Shown here: positions 23,809 to 33,685 of the stretch, in pieces
Position numbering within the stretch: position 1 is the first letter of the stretch
Layout of the letters: each line of letters opens with the position of its first letter
Program-made: the position numbers and the translations under genes
The notes under the pieces: model-generated
Databases searched by the model: none
What the model was told of the DNA's origin: nothing
Seen by the model: only the letters and a program-made list of their open reading frames with translations
Assembly (NCBI GenBank): GCA_964442285.1
Contig: CAYTZH010000005.1
Span: 62,001 to 126,000, forward strand
Direction of reading: 5' to 3'
Length of the DNA stretch: 64,000 nt
From: CAYTZH01 sp964442285
GTDB taxonomy: Bacteria; Myxococcota_A; UBA9160; JAFDET01

Positions 23809-26172
23809 ATGCAGAAGCGCCTGCGGCGGATCCCCTGGCTCGTTCCCCTCACGGCCCTGGCCGCCGGGCTGGCCCTCGGCTGCCACGGGGAGCTGGTCCT
23901 GCTCGAGCCGCCCCAAGAGTCCCAGGCTCCATCCAGCGGCGATGTCCCGGTCCGGTTCGCTCTCGGCGCGCCCCTCGAGACCGGGCAGCGGCTCGAGCTC
24001 CTGCTGGAGCTCGGTCTCTCCACCCCCGAGTCCGCTCCGGGGCGTTCCGTGGACCTGACGCCGCGGGTCGCCTTCGACTCCCCGGTGTCCGGCGGTGTCG
24101 CCCTGTCGGCTGCAGATCTCGAGGCCGGCCTCCACCGTGTGCGGTTGCGGGTCTACGACGCCGACGGTCGCCGCCGGCAGCGCACGTCGCTCTTCTCCTG
24201 GGAGCCCGGGATCGACCTGTCCCGCGCCGCCGAGTGCGAGCTCTTCGACCCGCGCCACTGCCTCCTGCCGTACCCGAGCAATCGCTTCACCCGGGCCGAT
24301 CCGGGAACCGACACCGGCCTGCGTCTCGACTTCCCGCTGGGTGCGATGCCCAGCAGCTCCTTCGGCACCCCGGCGAACCCCGCCCAGTTCAACCAGGCCG
24401 ACGGCTTCAGCATCGGGACGCCCCTGCTCCTCCACGTCCCGGGGCTGGACCTGGACCGGAGCGGCGCGCCGCCGCTCACCGACATGCCCCGCTCGCTGCT
24501 GCCGGACTCGCCCCTGGTGCTGGTGGACGCCGAGACCCTGCGGCGCATCCCCGCCTGGATGGAGCTCGACGACGACATCCACGCGCCCGATCCCGCCGAC
24601 AAGACCCTGTACGTGCGGCCCGGGGTGAACTTCTTCGACGGCCGCCGCTACGTGGTGGGTCTGCGCCGGCTCGTGGACGTCAACGGTGCGCCCCTGGCGC
24701 CGGAGCGGGCCTTCCAGGTCTACCGGGATGCCATCCCGACGTTCCTGCCCGAGATCGAGGCCCGCCGGGAGGCCATGGAGGAGATCTTCGGAATCCTGGC
24801 CGAGGCGGGCGTCGCCCGGGACGAGCTCTACCTGGCGTGGGATTTCACGGTCCAGAGCACCCGCAGCATCTCCGAGCGCCTGCTGCACATGCGCGACGAG
24901 GCCCTGGGCGGCCTCGGCGGGGGCCCACCGGACTTCCAGGTGGAGGAGGTGATCGACGACGCCAGCAGCACCATCCGCCGCCAGGTGGGCGGGACGTTCG
25001 AGGTCCCGAGCTACCTCACCGGCGACGGATCGGCCGGCAGCCAGCTCCAGCTCGGGCCCGACGGCCTGCCCGAACGCAACGGCACCTTCACCGCCCGCTT
25101 CCTGTGTCGCATTCCCTACTGGGTGGAGGCGCCCGACGGCAGCATCCGGCAGGCCCGCCCCTCGCTCTACGGCCACGGCCTGTTCGGCACCGAGCGCGAG
25201 GTCCGGGCGGGCAACGTCGGCGACATGGCCAACGAGCACGGCTTCGTGTTCTGCGCAACGCGGTGGACCGGGATGGAGGAGGAGGACGTGCTCCCCGCCC
25301 TCGCGATCCTGCAGGACTTCGGCACCTTCCAGCGGCTTCCCGAACGCCTGCACCAGGGCCAGCTCAACCAGCTCTTCCTGGCCCGGCTGCTCAAGCATCC
25401 CGACGGCTTCTGGAGCCATCCGGACTTCCGTCTTCCCGACGCCAACGGCGTGATGCAGCCGACCTTCGACAACGCCCACGTCTTCTACGACGGCAACAGC
25501 CAGGGCGGGATCCAGTCCGGCGCCCTGGCCGCCATCTCCCAGGACATCACCCGCTTCGTCATGGGCGTGCCCGGCATGAACTACAGCACGCTCCTCAAAC
25601 GGAGCGTGGACTTCGACCCCTTCTTCGATTTCCTGCGCGTGTTCTACACCGACCCGACCGAGCGGAACCTGCTGATCGCCATGGCCGAGATCCTCTGGGA
25701 GCGCGCCGAGGCCAACGGCCATGTGCACCACATCGTGTCGGACCCGTATCCGGACACGCCTCCCAAGACGATCCTCCTCCACCCGGCCTTCGCCGACCAC
25801 CAGGTCTCCACCTGGACGGCGGAGATCTGGGCCCGCACCATCGAGGCCAGCGGGGCGCTGCCGCCGGTGAACCATCCGGATCGGGAGCCGCTCTGGGGGA
25901 TCCCGCAGATCCAGGAGTACCCCTTCCACGGCTCGGCCATCGTCTACTGGGACAGCGGCAACCCGCCGCCGCCGGTCTCGAACGTGCCGCCGCGGGAGGG
26001 GCCGCCCGTGCCGGGACTGGCCACCTGCGCCGCCCGCCGCCGCCAGGATCCCCACGAGTGTCCGCGCCGCCAGCCCGAGGCGCGGCTCCAGAAGTCGCTC
26101 TTCCTGATGCCCGACGGCGCCGTCTTCGACACCTGCGGGGGAGCGCCCTGCGTGGCGGACAACGCGGACTGA
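23809..26172 (+). CDS. large lipoprotein with hydrolase-like nucleophile motif
   Basis: This 787-residue protein has an N-terminal signal with hydrophobic LVPLTALAAGLALGC, a plausible lipobox whose Cys is residue 25. Residues about 30-150 look like an immunoglobulin-type beta domain. The middle is a mixed alpha/beta region with SLYGHGLFGTEREV and, near residue 563, YDGNSQGGIQSG. The last is a G-x-S-x-G-like elbow, in a position expected for an alpha/beta-hydrolase Ser. LHPAFADHQVSTW could supply the His. The C-terminal 60 residues are Pro/Cys-rich (six Cys after GLATCAARRR), perhaps disulfide-bonded. I do not recognise a named family. ATG 23809 follows GGGAGG. A TTGACA at 23738-23743 lacks a matching -10. 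Confidence 0.75.
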   Translation: MQKRLRRIPWLVPLTALAAGLALGCHGELVLLEPPQESQAPSSGDVPVRFALGAPLETGQRLELLLELGLSTPESAPGRSVDLTPRVAFDSPVSGGVALSAADLEAGLHRVRLRVYDADGRRRQRTSLFSWEPGIDLSRAAECELFDPRHCLLPYPSNRFTRADPGTDTGLRLDFPLGAMPSSSFGTPANPAQFNQADGFSIGTPLLLHVPGLDLDRSGAPPLTDMPRSLLPDSPLVLVDAETLRRIPAWMELDDDIHAPDPADKTLYVRPGVNFFDGRRYVVGLRRLVDVNGAPLAPERAFQVYRDAIPTFLPEIEARREAMEEIFGILAEAGVARDELYLAWDFTVQSTRSISERLLHMRDEALGGLGGGPPDFQVEEVIDDASSTIRRQVGGTFEVPSYLTGDGSAGSQLQLGPDGLPERNGTFTARFLCRIPYWVEAPDGSIRQARPSLYGHGLFGTEREVRAGNVGDMANEHGFVFCATRWTGMEEEDVLPALAILQDFGTFQRLPERLHQGQLNQLFLARLLKHPDGFWSHPDFRLPDANGVMQPTFDNAHVFYDGNSQGGIQSGALAAISQDITRFVMGVPGMNYSTLLKRSVDFDPFFDFLRVFYTDPTERNLLIAMAEILWERAEANGHVHHIVSDPYPDTPPKTILLHPAFADHQVSTWTAEIWARTIEASGALPPVNHPDREPLWGIPQIQEYPFHGSAIVYWDSGNPPPPVSNVPPREGPPVPGLATCAARRRQDPHECPRRQPEARLQKSLFLMPDGAVFDTCGGAPCVADNAD

Positions 26173-26180
26173 GCCGCCCG

Positions 26181-26894
26181 TTGCGCGTCCCCTGGGACGA
26201 GATCGAGGTGGTCTTCCTCGACGCCGGGAACACTCTGGTGTCGATCGACTTCCCCTGGGTCGCCGACGAGCTCGGGCGTCGGGGGGTCGTCGTGGATCCC
26301 GGCGAGCTGGAGCGCGCCGAGGCGGCCGCGCGGCCGGCCGTCTCCGCCGCCTCCCGCGAGCGCCGCGACCACGAGGGCCGCGATGCCTTCGCCAGCTACC
26401 TGGACGCGGTGCTCTCGCGACTGGCCTCACCGGTGGCGGACGGGCCGCGCCGGGCCCTGGTCGACGAGCTGCGCGTGGTGCTCAAGCCCGGCGGCACGAG
26501 CCAGCGGCTGTGGTCGCGGGTGATCCCCGGGGTGCCCGAGGCCCTCCGGGCCCTGGGGGAGCGGGGCCTCCAGCGTGTGGTGGTGAGCAACTCGGACGGC
26601 ACCGCGGAGGCCACCCTCGCCGACGCGGGCCTCCGATCCCTGGTCGACGTCGTGATCGACTCCCACGTGGTGGGGGTGCAGAAGCCCGACCCCCGCATCT
26701 TCGGGCTCGCCCTGGAGCGCGCCGGGGCGGCGGCCGCGCGCACCCTCCACGTGGGCGACATGTACGACATCGACGTCCTGGGCGCGCGGCGCGCCGGCGT
26801 GCACGCGCTGCTGCTCGACCCCTTCGGCGACTGGGACGAGCCGGACTGCGTCACCCTGCCGGATCTCCAGGCCCTTGCCGCCGCGCTGCCCTGA
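26181..26894 (+). CDS. HAD-superfamily hydrolase
   Basis: This 237-residue cytoplasmic phosphatase-like protein has all four HAD motifs: VFLDAGNTLVS (motif I), VVVSNSDG (II), QKPDPRIFGLAL (III Lys) and HVGDMYDIDVLGA (IV). In motif I the second Asp of the usual DxDxT/V is Asn-Thr (DAGNTL). That pattern is frequent in the HAD subfamily IA of small-molecule phosphatases and haloacid dehalogenases. A helical cap lies between motifs I and II. The start is TTG 26181, eight bases after the lipoprotein stop; no better start exists before motif I. The substrate is unknown. It ends 9 bp from the convergent oxidoreductase gene. Confidence 0.87.
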   Translation: MRVPWDEIEVVFLDAGNTLVSIDFPWVADELGRRGVVVDPGELERAEAAARPAVSAASRERRDHEGRDAFASYLDAVLSRLASPVADGPRRALVDELRVVLKPGGTSQRLWSRVIPGVPEALRALGERGLQRVVVSNSDGTAEATLADAGLRSLVDVVIDSHVVGVQKPDPRIFGLALERAGAAAARTLHVGDMYDIDVLGARRAGVHALLLDPFGDWDEPDCVTLPDLQALAAALP

Positions 26895-26903
26895 GCGGCT
26901 CGC

Positions 26904-27923
26904 CTAGGGGACGAGCAGCACCTTGCCGAGGTTCCTGCGGTCCTGGAGGAAGTGGTGGGCGTCGGCGGCCCGGTCGAAGGGGAAGCGCTCCGCCACCACG
27001 GGCCGGATCGCGCCCTCCGCGTAGAGGGCGAACAGGGCCTCGGCCCAGCCCGCCACCTGCTCCCCGCGGTCCCACAGGTGCCCCAGGTTGACGCCGAACA
27101 CGCCCTTGTTCTCGTTCATGAGCCGCAGCGGCGTGAACCGGAACCAGGGCGTCGTCGCCGCGGCGCGCAGGAAGCCGAGGGGATTGCGTCGCTTGCCCGT
27201 GGCCGCGGCCGACATCCCGAACATCCCGAGGCGGCCGGTGGGCGCCAGCACCTCGAAGCTCCGGGCGAAGGAGCGGCCGCCCACCGCGTCGAGGACCAGC
27301 TCCACACCGCGGCCCTCGGTGAGCTCGAGGACCCGCGGGACGAAGTCCTCCCGGGTGTAGTCGATGCACTCGCAGCCCAGCTCCTTCAGGGAGGCGTGCT
27401 TGCCGGCCGAGGCGGTGCCGATCACCCGGGCGCCGCGGTGCCGGGCGAGCTGGATGGCGGCGATGCCCACACCGCCGCCCGCCGAGTGAACGAGCATGGT
27501 GTCGCCCGGCCGGAGCCCTCCCATGACCGCGATGAGCTGCCAGGCCGTGAGGTAGTTGACGGGAAGCGCGGCCCCCTCTTCGGCGGTCATCCCCGGCGGT
27601 CGGGTGAAGAGCTGGATCTCCGGAACGCAGACCACGTCGCTGTAGCCGCCGAAACGGGTCAGGGCCGCCACGTCGCGACCCACCCAGTCCGTCTCGACGC
27701 CGTTGCCGACCGCGTCGACGCGTCCGGCCACCTCGTAGCCCACCACCACCGGCATGGGCGGCAGGTCCGGGTAGATGCCGAGGCGCCCCATGACGTCGGC
27801 GAAGTTCACGCCCGCGGCCTCGACGCGCACGCGCACCTCGCCCGCCTGGGGAAGGGGATCCGGTGCCTCGCGCAGCTCCAGGACCTCGGGCGGTCCGGCC
27901 TTGGGGATCCAGATCTGGCGCAT
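26904..27923 (-). CDS. zinc-independent MDR oxidoreductase, quinone oxidoreductase/VAT-1-like
   Basis: This 339-residue medium-chain dehydrogenase/reductase has an N-terminal GroES-like domain with GVNFADVMGRLGIYP and VVGYEVAGRVDAVG. The nucleotide-binding domain has VHSAGGGVGIAAIQLA for NADPH. The structural and catalytic Zn ligands of alcohol dehydrogenases are missing, as in quinone oxidoreductase and VAT-1 relatives. The likely reaction is NADPH-dependent reduction of quinones or enones; the substrate is inferred from family only. ATG 27923 is preceded by TACACT at 6 nt and no Shine-Dalgarno. Convergent with the HAD gene and downstream (same strand) of pyruvate kinase. Confidence 0.88.
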   Translation of the reverse strand: MRQIWIPKAGPPEVLELREAPDPLPQAGEVRVRVEAAGVNFADVMGRLGIYPDLPPMPVVVGYEVAGRVDAVGNGVETDWVGRDVAALTRFGGYSDVVCVPEIQLFTRPPGMTAEEGAALPVNYLTAWQLIAVMGGLRPGDTMLVHSAGGGVGIAAIQLARHRGARVIGTASAGKHASLKELGCECIDYTREDFVPRVLELTEGRGVELVLDAVGGRSFARSFEVLAPTGRLGMFGMSAAATGKRRNPLGFLRAAATTPWFRFTPLRLMNENKGVFGVNLGHLWDRGEQVAGWAEALFALYAEGAIRPVVAERFPFDRAADAHHFLQDRRNLGKVLLVP

Positions 27924-27929
27924 GGGGGA

Positions 27930-27935
27930 AGTGTA
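27930..27935 (-). promoter_or_regulatory. candidate -10 box of the MDR oxidoreductase gene
   Basis: TACACT on the minus strand lies 6 nt before ATG 27923 with only a C-run between. This is leaderless-type spacing. No clear -35 was found. Confidence 0.35.
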
Positions 27936-27963
27936 CTCGACGGGAGGCGGGGTGGCGCGGAGG

Positions 27964-29406
27964 TCAGAGGGCGTCGTCGGGGACGCGGACCACGCGGATC
28001 ATGTTCGTGCTGCCCGTCTCGCGGGAGATGCCGGCGGTAGCCACCACCACGTCGCCCGGGATCACGTAGCCGAGCTGGCGCGAACGCCGCAGGCCGAAGT
28101 CGAGCTTCTCCTCGTCGCTCTCGGACAGGTCGTGGAGCACCGCCGTCACGCCCCAGTTCAGGGCGAGCTTGCGCACGACCTCGGGGGAGGAGGTGACGGC
28201 GAGGATCGGGCAGTGGGGGCGGTACTTGGACATGGCCCGCGACGTGAAGCCGCTCTCGGTCAGGGTGACGATGGCGGCCGCGTTCATGTGGCGGGCCATG
28301 CTGATGGCGGCCTGGGAGACGGCCTCGGTCACCACTGCCGAGGGATGGGGCTCGATCTGCTGCAGGTAGCCGTACTCGTCGAGGGAGGCCTCCGCCTGGA
28401 GGGCCAGGCTGGCCATGGTCCGCACGGACTCGATCGGGTAGGCGCCCCGGGCCGTCTCCCCGGAGAGCATCACCGCGGAGCTGCCGTCGAGGATCGCGTT
28501 GGCCACGTCCGAGGCCTCGGCCCGGGTGGGGCGCGGGTTGCGCTCCATGGAGTCGAGCATCTGGGTCGCCGTGATCACCGGCTTGCCCGCGGTTACCGTG
28601 GTGCGGATGATCTTCTTCTGGAGGACGGGCACCTCCTGGGGCCGCATCTCCACCCCCAGGTCGCCGCGCGCGACCATGGTGCCGTCGGAGACGCTCACGA
28701 TCTCGTCCAGGTTCTTCACGCCCGAGGCGTTCTCGATCTTGGCGATGACCGGGATCGTGGCGCCGTGGGCGTCGAGGAAGCGACGGATCTCGCGCACGTC
28801 GGCGGCGCTGCGCACGAAGGACGCGGCGATGTAGTCGACGTCGTGCTTCACGCCGAAGAGCAGGTCCTGCTGATTCGCCTCGTTCATGGCGTTGAGCGGG
28901 AGGAAGGCCCCGGGCACGTTGATGCCCTTGTGGTTCGAGAGCGGCCCGCCCCGCACGACCTGGCAGCGGATGGCGCCTTCGTGGACGTCCATCACCCGCA
29001 GCTCGAGGCGGCCGTCGTCGATCATGATCGCCGCGCCGGGCTGGACCAGCCGCACCAGCTCCGGGTAGGAGATGGCGACGCCCTCCGGGGTCCCCAGGCG
29101 GTCGTCCGCCCACAGGGCGAAGGCGTTGCCCGTCTCGATCTCGATCTCGCCGTCCTCCACCGAGCCGGTGCGGATCTCCGCGCCCTTGGTGTCGAGCATC
29201 ACCGCCACGCTGGCCGAGAGCCGCTCCGAGGCCTCGCGGATCAGGCCCAAGCGGCGTGCGTGCTCGTCGTGGCTGCCGTGGGAGAAGTTCAGCCGGGCCA
29301 CGTTCATGCCGGCCAGGATCATCTGGACGATCGTGTCCACCGAGTCGCTGGCCGGCCCGATCGTGGCCACCACCTTGGTCTTCCGGATCCCGGAGGTCGT
29401 CGTCAC
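27964..29406 (-). CDS. pyk: pyruvate kinase
   Basis: Pyruvate kinase transfers phosphate from phosphoenolpyruvate to ADP in the last step of glycolysis. The protein is 480 residues, normal for bacteria. Blocks present: KVVATIGPASDS at the N-terminus, MNVARLNFSHGSHDEHARRL, MLDTKGAEIRTG, the active-site helix VIAKIENASGVKNLDEI, and GDLGVEMRPQEVPVLQKKI with the K+/Mg site. TQMLDSMERNPRPTRAEASD and the allosteric C-domain (MSKYRPHCPILAVTSS) follow. GTG 29406 overlaps the stop of the upstream SpoIIE-type phosphatase gene as GTGA, so translation is coupled to a signalling phosphatase, an unusual pairing. Confidence 0.96.
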   Translation of the reverse strand: MTTTSGIRKTKVVATIGPASDSVDTIVQMILAGMNVARLNFSHGSHDEHARRLGLIREASERLSASVAVMLDTKGAEIRTGSVEDGEIEIETGNAFALWADDRLGTPEGVAISYPELVRLVQPGAAIMIDDGRLELRVMDVHEGAIRCQVVRGGPLSNHKGINVPGAFLPLNAMNEANQQDLLFGVKHDVDYIAASFVRSAADVREIRRFLDAHGATIPVIAKIENASGVKNLDEIVSVSDGTMVARGDLGVEMRPQEVPVLQKKIIRTTVTAGKPVITATQMLDSMERNPRPTRAEASDVANAILDGSSAVMLSGETARGAYPIESVRTMASLALQAEASLDEYGYLQQIEPHPSAVVTEAVSQAAISMARHMNAAAIVTLTESGFTSRAMSKYRPHCPILAVTSSPEVVRKLALNWGVTAVLHDLSESDEEKLDFGLRRSRQLGYVIPGDVVVATAGISRETGSTNMIRVVRVPDDAL

Positions 29407-31427
29407 GCGCGGAGTGTAGCCGGGGCGCGCTTGACCACGATGGCGGTGCGGTCGTCGTCGGCCGGATGGCCGCAGGTGAATACCGCCAGGGACTCCCGCA
29501 GGCGGGCGAGGAGCTCGCCGGGGGGCGCGTCGCCGGCCGCGCGCAGCACCTCGACCACCCGCTCCAGGCCGAAGGCACGGCCGTCCGGGTCCTCCGCCTC
29601 GAAGACGCCGTCGGAGATGACCGCGACCAGGTCCCCGGGTGCGAGCTCGATCGTCTGCGGCCGGGCGTCCTCGCCGAGCGGTAGGATGCCGAGCGGGGCC
29701 GTGTCCGCCGGGAGCTCGTGGCAGGTGCCGGTGTGCGCCTCCCAGTGGAGGATGGGGGCCTGGCCGGCGCTGAAGCTGTTCAGGCGGTGGGCGGACGCCT
29801 CCAGCTCGCCCAGCCAGGCGGTCACGAAGCGGCCGCCGTGCAGGTCGCGACACAGCTGCTCGTTCATGTGCCGCGCGATCGCCGCCAGGTCGGCGTCGCC
29901 CCGCACCGCCATTCGCAGCATGGCCCGGACCTGGGTCACCGAGAGCGAGGGCCCGACGCCGTGGCCCGTGGCGTCGGCGAGCAGCAGGAAGAGCCGCTCG
30001 GCCTCGCCCTCGACGACCTCGGGGCCGGAGGGTCCCGCCCGCAGGCCGATGACGTCGTAGGTGTCGCCGCCCGTGGCCTCGGCGGGCTCGCTCCAGGCGT
30101 CCACCGCGTAGTCCGGGACCTCGGGCATGACCTCGGGGAAGGTACTGCGCTGGATCTGGCGGGCGAGCTGGAGATCGCCTTCGAGCTTGAGCAGGGAGCG
30201 AAGGGCCTCGCGCATGCGCTGGTGGGCCTGGGCCAGGGTCGCGATCTCCCGGACGGACGGCCGCATGGGCGGGCCCGGCTCGAGGTCCCCCTGCCCGATC
30301 CGGAGACTCTCGGCCACCAGCGCCTCGATGGGCCGCGAGTAGCGGCGGGCCATGGCCGCCGCGCGCAGCACCGCCAGGAGCAGGACGGCGACCGTGAGTC
30401 CCAGGACCGTGGCCCGCTGGGACGGCAGGGTGCCGAGCAGGTCCGACTCCGGCACCACCACCGCGACCACCAGGCCGTCTCCCGCCCCCCGGCGCACGTC
30501 CCGGGAGGAGCCCCACCAGGCCTGGCCGCCGCTCCGGAAGCGGAGGGGCTCGGCCCGGCGCCGCCGCGCGCCGAGATCCTCGCGCCCGAGGCTGGCGGTG
30601 AGGTCGTCGAGCAGACCCAGGCCCGCCTCCACCGGCCGGCGCAGCAGCGCCTCCCGCCGCGCCCCCGGCGCGGGCGCGGCCGCCGCGGGGACGCCGATCA
30701 GGCGCAGGTCGCGGGTCGCGACGAAGGTCAGGCCGCGGGGCGTGGTTCGCACCGCATCCGCGAAGCCGGACACGGCCTCGAGGTCGACGTCCAGGGCGAT
30801 CATGCCGCGGCTCCCGTCCGGGCGGCGGAAGCTGGCCGACGTGGTCATCCCGGGCTCGTCGGTGGTGAAGAAGACATAGGGGGCCGTCCAGTGGACGTCG
30901 GGCGCGTCGGCCAGGGCGCCCCGGAACCAGGGGCGCAGACGCGCGTCGTAGGACTCCCGCGCGGTGCGGGCGCGGGGCGCGCCGGCGCCCGCCGGCCACT
31001 CGCGCCAGCGGGCGACGCCGGGCTCCCGCTCCGGCGAGGTCCGGCGCTCGCGCCGGCGTCCATCCAGGTGCAGGAGCAGGTGCTCGCGGCCGGACTCGAC
31101 GTCGACGACGAGGACGGCGGAGATCTGGGGTGTGTTCTCCAGCAGCGGAACGAGGAGCGCGTTGATGGCGTCGGGCTCGTCGAGGTCCAGCAGGCCGGCG
31201 CGGCCCCAGTCCCGGGCCAGGCGCAGCTCGCGGTCCACGGGCTCGAAGAAGCGCTCGAGCTCCGCCTCGGCCTCGTCGAGAGCGCTGGCGATCAGGGCGC
31301 CCGAGAGCCGATCGACGGCGCGGCGACCGGCGATCACGCTGGTGGCCAGGACCGCCGTGCCCAGGACCGCCACCAGGGCCACCAGGTTCACGAGCAGGCT
31401 GCGCCGGATCGAGACCGAGCGGGCCAA
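29403..31427 (-). CDS. membrane SpoIIE/RsbU-type serine phosphatase with extracytoplasmic sensor
   Basis: This 674-residue protein has helix one at about 10-32 and a periplasmic sensor of about 300 residues, probably a double Cache fold (YDARLRPWFRGALADA and YVFFTTDEPG are Cache-like). Helix two lies at about 340-362, then HAMP (ARRYSRPIEALVAESLRIGQ) and a PP2C-type domain at about 430-665. That domain keeps metal-site Asps in TGGDTYDVI and LLADATGHGVGPSLSV, and has FSAGQAPILHW and LVAVISDGVFEAEDPDG. Such phosphatases act on anti-sigma antagonists (RsbV-like). No RsbV or RsbW is nearby. It overlaps pyk by 4 nt, which suggests coordinated expression with central carbon metabolism. Confidence 0.9.
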   Translation of the reverse strand: MARSVSIRRSLLVNLVALVAVLGTAVLATSVIAGRRAVDRLSGALIASALDEAEAELERFFEPVDRELRLARDWGRAGLLDLDEPDAINALLVPLLENTPQISAVLVVDVESGREHLLLHLDGRRRERRTSPEREPGVARWREWPAGAGAPRARTARESYDARLRPWFRGALADAPDVHWTAPYVFFTTDEPGMTTSASFRRPDGSRGMIALDVDLEAVSGFADAVRTTPRGLTFVATRDLRLIGVPAAAAPAPGARREALLRRPVEAGLGLLDDLTASLGREDLGARRRRAEPLRFRSGGQAWWGSSRDVRRGAGDGLVVAVVVPESDLLGTLPSQRATVLGLTVAVLLLAVLRAAAMARRYSRPIEALVAESLRIGQGDLEPGPPMRPSVREIATLAQAHQRMREALRSLLKLEGDLQLARQIQRSTFPEVMPEVPDYAVDAWSEPAEATGGDTYDVIGLRAGPSGPEVVEGEAERLFLLLADATGHGVGPSLSVTQVRAMLRMAVRGDADLAAIARHMNEQLCRDLHGGRFVTAWLGELEASAHRLNSFSAGQAPILHWEAHTGTCHELPADTAPLGILPLGEDARPQTIELAPGDLVAVISDGVFEAEDPDGRAFGLERVVEVLRAAGDAPPGELLARLRESLAVFTCGHPADDDRTAIVVKRAPATLRA

Positions 31428-31533
31428 TCCCCCCTCCCGGAGGTCCAGCGTAGCGCGAGGGCGGACCGCGCGACCCGCCGCGCGGGACGGGGGCAGTGGA
31501 CAGAAGGCAGCGGCGCGGCCCGGAGCCGTGGGA

Positions 31534-31539
31534 TAGGCT
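31534..31539 (+). promoter_or_regulatory. candidate -10 box of glnS
   Basis: TAGGCT ends 7 nt before the GTG at 31547, with no ribosome site between, matching leaderless spacing. No clear -35 was found at the usual distance. Confidence 0.35.
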
Positions 31540-31546
31540 CGCCGCC

Positions 31547-33247
<1,701 letters not shown>

Positions 33248-33257
33248 ATCCCCGGTC

Positions 33258-33483
33258 GGTGCCCCCGCGCAGCTGCCCGCGGCGGAGTGGCCGAGCTACG
33301 GCAAGGACGCCGGCGGCAGCCGCTACTCGCCCCTGGTCGAGACCACCCCCCGAGAACCACCGCCTCCCCGCACGAGCGGGCGGCCGTCAGCTCGTCGTCA
33401 TCGGCGCCGGCGGACACGCCCGGCTCGGCAGCCGTCTCGGGGACGCCGTGATCGCCTACGCCCTTCCCGATCGCTCCGACTGA
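33258..33483 (+). pseudogene. remnant of a PQQ-dependent quinoprotein dehydrogenase
   Basis: The first part reads AEWPSYGKDAGGSRYSPL, the conserved N-terminus of soluble quinoprotein (glucose/alcohol) dehydrogenases, in frame with base 33282. The second part reads GGRQLVVIGAGGHARLGSRL then GDAVIAYALPD, their conserved C-terminus, in the next frame, ending at TGA 33481-33483. Removing one C from the six-C run 33346-33351 joins the two (ETTP-ENH). So the 600-odd-residue gene has lost its whole centre and also has a +1 frameshift. No start codon or signal peptide precedes it. It sits directly after glnS. Family recognition is from memory of these motifs and could be tested by a protein search. 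Confidence 0.75.
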
Positions 33484-33533
33484 TCCGCCGCGCCCGCGCA
33501 ACTCCTGCGCGCCCACCGTGTTGAGGCTTTGAA

Positions 33534-33557
33534 TCGACCGCGCCCGGGCGCGGTCGA
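33534..33557. repeat. 24-bp perfect palindrome
   Basis: TCGACCGCGCCC followed by its exact reverse complement GGGCGCGGTCGA with no loop. With one bulge it extends to GAAT/AATTC outside. It lies 50 bp after the dehydrogenase remnant and about 130 bp before the envelope-machine operon. There is no T-tract. From 33558 to the start at 33686 nothing further was recognised. Confidence 0.8.
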
Positions 33558-33685
33558 ATTCGGGAGTGCCGGAGCAGAGGGAGAGCGCCCGGACGGGTCT
33601 GCGCGGCGGCCGACGAGGTGTGGTGTCCGGAGGAGCCACACCGCGTCACGGGGAGAGCCGCGGGATCGCGTCGGAGAGGAGCGGC

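Noticed and set aside
23572..26430. Minus-strand open frame of 952 codons
   Set aside because: It covers the lipoprotein gene antisense; the plus strand has signal peptide and domain features while this one has repetitive His/Val/Gln composition.
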